Below the pieces are notes generated by a model. The model was not told the origin of the DNA, searched no databases, and saw only the letters and a list, made by a program, of their open reading frames with translations. The position numbers and the translations under genes are program-made. Positions 59,290 to 64,000 of a stretch of DNA of 64,000 bases are shown here, piece after piece. The stretch comes from Rhodobacter viridis (lineage in GTDB: Bacteria > Pseudomonadota > Alphaproteobacteria > Rhodobacterales > Rhodobacteraceae): assembly GCF_003217355.1 (NCBI RefSeq), contig NZ_QJTK01000001.1:496001-560000 (forward strand), written 5' to 3'. Positions within the stretch are counted from its first letter, which is position 1. The number at the start of each line of letters is the position of its first letter.

Positions 59290-60162
59290 TCAGAACTGGG
59301 GTTCTGGGTCGTCGTCTTCCGCGCGAAGGGTCAGCGCTTCTTCACTCGCCTTGCGCAGCGCGGCCCAGTCATCTACGGCTTCCTCGCTGCCGAGAAGATA
59401 ACCGAACATGTGCTTGATCGTGTTCTCGCCCAAGGCCACGCAGATCGCTTCCCAGATCGCCTGTTCTTCTCGCAGGATCAACCGATCCGGGTTCTTGCGG
59501 CGATCAAGCAGATCGCGCAGATCCCCCGCCAGTTTGTCGATTTCGGCATTGCGCTGGGCCTCGCTCAGCTGCCAGACCTCATCTTCCGCGCCGGGGACGC
59601 GCGTTCGCCTGTCCCATGCCCAAGAGCCGGTGATCTCGATGCCCTCCTCATGCATCACCTTGAACCGTGCCCGCATGTTGTCCACGGTGCTGCCCGCAAC
59701 GTCTGCCCAGGCGGCGATCTCTCGGACCTTGTAGCGGGGCTTCTCCGGCTCGCGCACAAGCCGCCATGCGGCGTCCATTCGTTCCACCTGAGAGAGCCCC
59801 CGCGTCCGCTTCGAGTTCGCCTTGAGCGCCGCTCCGAGGGCCTCCCTGCGGCCCATGCCGATCAGAATAATGGCCGGGATCGGCTGCGACCACTGAACCG
59901 AACGATAGGCGGCCAGCCGGTGCGCACCGTCGAGCAGGATCAGCACGCCCTCGGCCCCGATCTCGTCGGCTTGCGTTTGCCAAAGGAGCACCGGATCGAG
60001 CGCGCCCCCGGTGTTGCGGATCGTGCTGGCAAGATCGGCCGCGTGAACCCCATCCGTGCCCCCGGAGCGGAAGCTGAATTCAGCGCTCTCGGTGATCTGG
60101 TCGAGGCTCACGCTCGTGGCGACGGAGCCCGGTTTCGCCGTGATCGGTTGCATCATCGTCAT
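59290..60162 (-). CDS. ParB/Srx N-terminal domain protein
   Basis: A 290-residue protein. The N-terminal domain (about residues 15-110) has the ParB/sulfiredoxin pattern LILLDGAHRLAAYRS, where ParB has the nucleotide-binding GxxRxxA box. It continues with LKANSKRTRGLSQVERMDAAW and a helix-turn-helix (YKVREIAAWADVAGSTVDNM, about 150-170), then a charged helical C-terminus. No ParA partner is present, so classical partition is unlikely. The start at 60162 overlaps the RNase H-like stop (ATGA). It is the last gene of a three-gene unit. Confidence 0.78.
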   Translation of the reverse strand: MTMMQPITAKPGSVATSVSLDQITESAEFSFRSGGTDGVHAADLASTIRNTGGALDPVLLWQTQADEIGAEGVLILLDGAHRLAAYRSVQWSQPIPAIILIGMGRREALGAALKANSKRTRGLSQVERMDAAWRLVREPEKPRYKVREIAAWADVAGSTVDNMRARFKVMHEEGIEITGSWAWDRRTRVPGAEDEVWQLSEAQRNAEIDKLAGDLRDLLDRRKNPDRLILREEQAIWEAICVALGENTIKHMFGYLLGSEEAVDDWAALRKASEEALTLRAEDDDPEPQF

Positions 60163-60701
60163 GCGGGCTCTCCTTTGATAAATTTCACGTTGCGCGTCTT
60201 TCGTTGCCCACGCGCTTTCACGGCAAGCCGGTGAGCCTCCTCCTGAAGCGGGCCGCCAGAATGCCCGCTCGCGTGCAGAAATGTGACATTCAGGCCGTTG
60301 CAAAGTTCGATGATCTCCTGCCACAGATCGACGTTTCCGATCTTCTCGCCTTTGCCGTTGCACCACCCCTTGGCAATCCATCCGGGCAGCCACTCGGTCA
60401 TGCCCCTGACGATGATCTGTGCGCCGCAAACAATGAAGATCGGCAGCGCTTCGTCGAGCTTGATCTGTTTCAGCCCCTCAATCACCGCCACCATGTCCAT
60501 GCGGTTGTTGGTAGTCTGGGCATCACCGCCGGTGCGGTCCATGCGTTTCGCAAGTTCGCCGTCGATGTAGCGGCACAGGATTGCGGCGTGACCGCCGACT
60601 TCGCTTTGGGTTTGGCAAGAACTGCCGGTGTAGATCACGATGCAGGTGGGCACGGGCGGCAGGGCCGCAGTCATTGCTTTGTTCAAAGGTTCGTCCTTCA
60701 C
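60159..60701 (-). CDS. RNase HI-fold protein with a degraded active site
   Basis: A 180-residue protein that aligns along its length with RNase HI: IVIYTGSSCQTQ, TTNNRMDMVAVIEGL, IIVRGMTEWLPGWIAKGW, NVDLWQEI and ASGHSGGPLQEEAHRLA. The four catalytic acids of E. coli RNase HI (D10, E48, D70, D134) correspond here to Gly, Asp, Gly and His, so hydrolysis as in RNase H is not expected. The fold may be kept for nucleic-acid binding. It overlaps both neighbours by four bases. Confidence 0.8.
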   Translation of the reverse strand: MKDEPLNKAMTAALPPVPTCIVIYTGSSCQTQSEVGGHAAILCRYIDGELAKRMDRTGGDAQTTNNRMDMVAVIEGLKQIKLDEALPIFIVCGAQIIVRGMTEWLPGWIAKGWCNGKGEKIGNVDLWQEIIELCNGLNVTFLHASGHSGGPLQEEAHRLAVKARGQRKTRNVKFIKGEPA

Positions 60702-61357
60702 TGGAGTTGAGAAATCGCGGTGGCGAGCCGCTGTTTCGCCTCGGTCGCGGCCTTGCTGTCGCGCGCGTCAAGATCTGCCAGACGCAGCCCGATGGCCCCG
60801 AAAGCGGTCATCAGCTTGCGCCCGAGAATGGCCGCCGCCTTGGGCGTCATCTCGCGGTAGATGCGGACCTGCTGGCCCGTCCGGTGATCGTAGCGCAGCC
60901 CGACATGGCGGCTCGACAAGGCCCGAACGCGCCGGGCGATCTGGACCCGCAAGGCGTCATCGGTGCGAAACCGCAACGGCCGGTCGTGCCACATCAGCAC
61001 CATAGCCAGAACCGTCGCGATCACCGTGGCCGGTGAAACGTCCTGCGCAATGGACACGATCTCGTTTGCGGCGCTGCGCTCATAGCGGTTGCCGATGCGG
61101 CGGCTGGCGGTGGCCCCGGCCTCGGCGACGATGCTGGCCCAGATCTCCTCCATCAGGGGCCAGGTCTCGTTGGTGGGGTTTCTGGCGATCCGCGCTTCGA
61201 TCCGCGCGAGATAAGGCGCCAGTTCGGTTTTGGTAACGCCGCTCTGATCGGGCGCACCGTGCCGCCGAAGCGTTCTCTTGTGGCGGCGGCAATGGGGGGA
61301 GAAGTCGGATGCGGCGGGGCTGCCGCAGTTCGGAACGGTGCAGATGCGCGCGGTCAT
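60698..61357 (-). CDS. Cys/His finger protein of unknown function
   Basis: A 219-residue protein. The N-terminus ICTVPNCGSPAASDFSPHCR continues to RHKRTLRRHG, giving C-x4-C-x12-C-x2-H, like the small zinc fingers at the head of phage and HNH-associated proteins. The rest is mostly helical and basic, with ALRVQIARRVRALSSRHVGL and a conserved-looking TPKAAAILGRKLMTAFGAIG near the end. No known catalytic motif. First gene of the operon with the RNase H-like and ParB-like genes. Start at 61357; the frame is open to 61477. Confidence 0.65.
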   Translation of the reverse strand: MTARICTVPNCGSPAASDFSPHCRRHKRTLRRHGAPDQSGVTKTELAPYLARIEARIARNPTNETWPLMEEIWASIVAEAGATASRRIGNRYERSAANEIVSIAQDVSPATVIATVLAMVLMWHDRPLRFRTDDALRVQIARRVRALSSRHVGLRYDHRTGQQVRIYREMTPKAAAILGRKLMTAFGAIGLRLADLDARDSKAATEAKQRLATAISQLQ

Positions 61358-62130
61358 GGCGTGACCTCGCGGCTGCCGGGTCGAGAGGGGGTGTTGTGGT
61401 TCAGGTGGATCTCCTTGGATTTGTAGCCACCCCCAGAGAGACAGGGACGGTTGGCTATGCGATTGCGTCTGGGTCATGGCGCCGATTTTCGTGCGGTGCC
61501 TCCAATGGCGAGGTGGAAATGTCGCGCCGGACGCTCGACGGGTGGTTTCGCCCCTGCCGGGGCATCATCAGCGGGGCGGCCTCAGCCCCGGACCTCGCTG
61601 AAACCGCTCTCACGGCTTGCCCTTCACGCATTGGATTGCGACCATCGGGCCAGAGGCATCCACCCCCGTCTATCTTGCGGTGGCCCCGTGACGTGGGTCA
61701 GACGCGCCAGCCATCCGGGCCGACCTCGGCCGCCGCGAAGTCGGAAAGAGCGGTGCCCGACGCGGAAAACCCGGCGGGCGATGGGGAGTTTGAAGCAGTG
61801 CCGAGGGCCGCAGCATCGCCCGGAAATCAGGCTATCTGCGGGAAGAGCCGCTGCGCGGTGGGCAGGGCTGGTTGCGGTTCGGTCGTTGCGGTCGGCCTGT
61901 TCCAGAAGGAAGGAGCCGTGGGGGTGCACCGGGCATAATGCGCCCGGGGAGCATGCTTATGACGCAGCACGCTCCAGCGCGCAAGAACTATTTTTCAACA
62001 AAATCATGGCGTTGACGCAAAAAATAGAAAATCTACTGCGAAAACGCCCGATAGCTCTTTGGCATCATGGGGTTGGCCGGTCGCGCCGCTGCGCCTGTGC
62101 CCGGATTTGCGCCCGAGCCCGGCCTGTCGC
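61358..62130. other. Island stretch without a convincing gene
   Basis: About 770 bases between the finger-protein start and the resolvase stop. Long frames exist on both strands (for example 61451-62182), but they lack ribosome sites, domains and plausible composition. Notable items are a CCGGGC/GCCCGG hairpin at 61929-61947 and an unusually A/T-rich patch at 61983-62056 (TTTTTCAACAAAATC, GCAAAAAATAGAAAATC) that stands out in this GC-rich DNA. It could hold the operon promoter, an origin-like or recombination site, or gene debris. Confidence 0.5.
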
Positions 62131-62712
62131 TCATGCCTCGGTCGTTGTTTCCGCGGCTGTCCCATCGCCAAGAATACGATAGACGCTGGCCCGACCGATT
62201 CCCAAACGCTTGGCGATCTCGGTGCCGCCGATGCCTTCCGCGTGCAGCCGCAACACCTCGTCGGCCTTGGCGCGGGCGGTGGGGGCACGGCCCTTGTATT
62301 TTCCTTCGGCCTTCGCCTTGGCGATCCCCTCGCGCTGGCGCTCCAGCATGATCTCGCGCTCGAACTCGGCCACGCCGCCGAGGATCGTCAGCATCAGCTT
62401 GCCGGTGGGCGTCGCGGTGTCGATGCCCATGGACAGGATGCGCAGCGCCACGCCCTTCGCCTCAAGCTGCCCCAGAATGCCCACCAGATGCGCCACAGAG
62501 CGCGCCAGACGGTCAAGCTTGGTGACGACGAGCGTATCCCCTTCCCGCGCGAAGGCCAGCGCCTCGGCCAGCTGCGCGCGGCTGACGACGTCAACCGAGG
62601 AAACCTGCTCAACAAAGATCCTCTTGCAACCGACGGCATCCAGATCGCGCCGCTGGGCGTCGAGCCCGGCTTTCTGGTCGAGGGTCGAGGTGCGGGCATA
62701 TCCGATCAGCAT
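62131..62712 (-). CDS. Serine recombinase (resolvase/invertase family)
   Basis: A 193-residue small serine recombinase. The catalytic Ser9 lies in YARTSTLDQKAGLDAQ, the active-site arginines in LVVTKLDRLARSVAHL, the long E helix in EFEREIMLERQREGIAKA and a C-terminal helix-turn-helix in GGTEIAKRLGIGRASVYRIL. It resembles Tn3-type resolvases, but no transposase or inverted repeats are seen. It faces away from the right end of the island. Confidence 0.92.
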   Translation of the reverse strand: MLIGYARTSTLDQKAGLDAQRRDLDAVGCKRIFVEQVSSVDVVSRAQLAEALAFAREGDTLVVTKLDRLARSVAHLVGILGQLEAKGVALRILSMGIDTATPTGKLMLTILGGVAEFEREIMLERQREGIAKAKAEGKYKGRAPTARAKADEVLRLHAEGIGGTEIAKRLGIGRASVYRILGDGTAAETTTEA

Positions 62713-62727
62713 GGGGCCTCTCCAAGT

Positions 62728-62823
62728 CGTCTCACAATGTCTTAGACGTTCTCAGCCACACCGTCCCAAATGTCAACGACAACTTCTGTGAGACGCAATT
62801 CGGGCGAGGCCGAGACGTCTCAC
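62728..62823. repeat. TGTGAGACG repeats upstream of the resolvase
   Basis: CGTCTCACA (62728-62736), its inverse TGTGAGACG (62787-62795) and the palindrome GAGACGTCTCAC (62812-62823) lie within 100 bases of the resolvase start. Spaced, inverted and clustered, they could be resolvase (res) subsites or operators. Confidence 0.5.
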
Positions 62824-63020
62824 TAGACCATGCCCTGCGAGACGCGCCCGGCAGTGGAGGACGCGGGCCGTGCTGATCGGGCCGGTAGTTCTGGCGAGGA
62901 TCGCTAACCGGGAAAGGTCAAGCAGACGCGGACCCCACCGGGGGGAACCACGCGGCATCCGCTGTCGAGGGCTGACCTCTCAGATTTTTCCGCCGAAATC
63001 CTCGGGCAAGCCTTTGACGA

Positions 63021-63042
63021 CTGGTACATAGACCTGATACAT
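63021..63042 (+). repeat. Right copy of the integrase arm-site candidate
   Basis: CTGGTACATAGA-CC-TGATACAT matches the left copy at 55341 in 19 of 22 positions and has the same orientation. It lies 64 bases inside the right att core. Confidence 0.65.
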
Positions 63043-63106
63043 CCGAACCATCCGAGGCGCCGGAAAATCCTTTGAAATCAATGTATCGTCAGGTGAGCGG
63101 GCGGAC

Positions 63107-63140
63107 TTCGAGTCTCTCATCACCCACCATCGCAGCCCGT
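63107..63140 (+). repeat. attR core, 34-bp direct repeat
   Basis: Identical to 55262-55295. Only the 3' part of tRNA-Val is present here (from the T arm onward), so this is the remnant end and the functional tRNA gene is at the left side. Confidence 0.93.
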
Positions 63141-63142
63141 GA

Positions 63143-63191
63143 GACCTGATCCTGACGACGCCCCCCGCAATGCGATCTGCGGGGCAGGTCT
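63143..63191 (+). terminator. Displaced terminator of tRNA-Val
   Basis: An inner stem CCCCGCA/TGCGGGG (63163-63169 and 63178-63184) and an outer stem AGACCTG/CAGGTCT (63143-63149 and 63185-63191) are followed by TTTTG. It begins three bases after the att core, where the terminator of an uninterrupted tRNA-Val gene would be. Confidence 0.78.
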
Positions 63192-63272
63192 TTTGTCGGA
63201 CCGGGGCCGAAGCGGCCGGATCGCAGTCGCCTGCCCCCTTGCCCGCGCGCAGCAGGAATGAGACAAGCGCGC

Positions 63273-63890
63273 ATGACCGAAATCATCGCCGAAAACCCCG
63301 TCGAACATACTTTGCTGGATGACGCCCAGGGCCTGGCCTATGGCACAACGATGGCCGCTTTCGGCATCGTGCTGCTGACCCATCTGGGCTTGGTGACCGG
63401 GCAGACAGCGGGGCTTGCGGTGCTGATTTCCTACGCCACCGGCTGGGGCTTCGGGCCGGTCTTCTTCGCGATCAACATCCCCTTCTACTGGTTCGGCTAT
63501 CGCCGCATGGGGCTGGCTTTCGTGATCAAGACCTTCCTCTCGGTCGCGGCGCTCTCGGCCTTGGCGGCCTTCTTGCCCGGCTATGTCAGCTTCGCCAACG
63601 TCAACCCGATCGTCGGCGCGGTGATCTTCGGCTTCCTCTCCGGCTCGGCGCTGCTCGCGCTCTTCCGCCACGGGGCGAGCCTTGGCGGTGTCGGCATCAT
63701 GGCGCTCTATCTGCAAGACAGGACCGGCTTTCGCGCCGGCTGGACGCAGCTGATCTTTGATGCCTGCGTCTTCGGCATCGCGCTCACCCTGCGTGACTGG
63801 AAGACGGTCGCGATTTCGGCACTGGGCGCGCTCGTCATCAACATCGTCATTGCGATGAACCACCGCCGTGACCGCTATATCGCGACCTGA
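63273..63890 (+). CDS. YitT-family membrane protein
   Basis: A 205-residue protein with five to six helices. The start HTLLDDAQGLAYGTTMAAFG and the central LVTGQTAGLAVLISYATG, plus a second glycine-rich HGASLGGVGIMALYLQ, fit the YitT/DUF161 family. Function is unknown; some members are treated as transporters. The start at 63273 is preferred over 63258 because of family length; the ribosome site is weak. Paralogous to the next gene. Confidence 0.82.
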   Translation: MTEIIAENPVEHTLLDDAQGLAYGTTMAAFGIVLLTHLGLVTGQTAGLAVLISYATGWGFGPVFFAINIPFYWFGYRRMGLAFVIKTFLSVAALSALAAFLPGYVSFANVNPIVGAVIFGFLSGSALLALFRHGASLGGVGIMALYLQDRTGFRAGWTQLIFDACVFGIALTLRDWKTVAISALGALVINIVIAMNHRRDRYIAT

Positions 63891-63929
63891 TCCGTTGACA
63901 GGACAGCAATTGTGACGCATATTCACGTC

Positions 63930-64000
63930 ATGAGTGCTGACCCATCTGCCCGCCGCTACACGCCCTTCGAAGATGCCCAGGGCCTTGTGCTCGCCTCGGC
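63930..64000 (+). CDS. Second YitT-family gene, cut by the window edge
   Basis: An ATG at 63930 opens MSADPSARRYTPFEDAQGLV and continues to the window end. FEDAQGLVLAS aligns with LDDAQGLAYGT of the preceding gene, so this looks like a tandem paralogue. Only about 23 codons are visible. Confidence 0.55.
   Translation, partial: MSADPSARRYTPFEDAQGLVLAS

Larger units (their letters stand above)
55262..63140. mobile_element. Integrative genomic island in tRNA-Val, 7.9 kb
   Basis: The island is delimited by two identical 34-bp direct repeats of the tRNA-Val 3' end (55262-55295 and 63107-63140). It carries, next to the left end, a tyrosine integrase facing inward, then a restriction-modification pair, a three-gene operon, a gene-poor stretch and a serine resolvase. 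Gene content and the att repeats show integration into the tRNA. No conjugation, replication or transposase gene is visible, so it is either mobilised by others or immobile. Confidence 0.92.

Noticed and set aside
59290-60162. Plasmid partition locus
   Set aside because: A ParB-like domain is present, but there is no ParA ATPase and no parS-like repeat cluster that I could see.
61451-62182. Possible 243-codon gene in the island gap
   Set aside because: Arg/Ala/Pro-rich composition typical of GC-driven open frames, no Shine-Dalgarno, no recognisable motif, and it runs into the resolvase on the other strand.
55262-63140. Tn3-type transposon (because of the resolvase)
   Set aside because: No transposase gene and no terminal inverted repeats; the ends are direct repeats of a tRNA with an integrase.

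Overview
The window is GC-rich alphaproteobacterial chromosome. It most closely fits Rhodobacter capsulatus or a near relative in the Rhodobacteraceae. The clearest sign is the cytochrome c biogenesis block ccmA-B-C-D-G (helABCDX of R. capsulatus), which includes the 52-codon ccmD and a 124-codon ORF wedged against secDF. Supporting signs are the plsX-fabH-ihfA-merR run, a CckA hybrid kinase, a GTTC-N7-GTTC LexA box beside recA, and an ornithine-lipid acyltransferase. The species call is inference. Most gene starts were chosen from Shine-Dalgarno sites and family N-termini.

From 0 to 25 kb the layout is: a truncated RatA/COQ10-like gene; hpt; then on the minus strand yajC-secD-secF-orf124-ccmA-ccmB-ccmC-ccmD-ccmG. 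Next come an M20 amidohydrolase, mazG, a TauE-type permease and dusA. A chemoreceptor-cheB-cheD operon follows, then cysS-cimA-NDUFAF6-like (stop/start overlaps), an Ntn amidotransferase, alaS-DUF1330, and recA with its SOS box and terminator.

From 25 to 55 kb it is housekeeping DNA: a sulfotransferase-like gene, cckA, rsmB-like, actP-yjcH, an N-acetylmuramoyl-alanine amidase, an aminotransferase, a DsbA-family protein, a CoA transferase, an ABC-F ATPase, olsB, and a BamE-like lipoprotein. The DUF177-rpmF-plsX-fabH-ihfA-merR run follows; its last gene encodes an 871-residue protein with a MerR head and a very long acidic Pro/Glu tail. Then come tRNA-Pro(GGG), a tandem-domain dCTP deaminase, guaB, a TDT permease, a FadL-like porin, an EamA transporter, an unclassified P-loop protein, metA and tRNA-Val(UAC).

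From 55.26 to 63.14 kb there is a 7.9-kb integrative island in the 3' end of tRNA-Val, bounded by a perfect 34-bp direct repeat. It carries a tyrosine integrase, a cytosine-5 DNA methyltransferase convergent with a PD-(D/E)xK restriction-endonuclease candidate, and a tightly overlapping three-gene operon. That operon encodes a Cys/His-finger protein, an RNase H-fold protein lacking three of four catalytic acids, and a ParB/Srx-domain protein. The island also holds about 0.8 kb without a convincing gene and a serine resolvase. The operon is the best candidate in the window for something undescribed. Beyond the island are the displaced tRNA terminator and two tandem YitT-type membrane protein genes, the second cut by the window edge.
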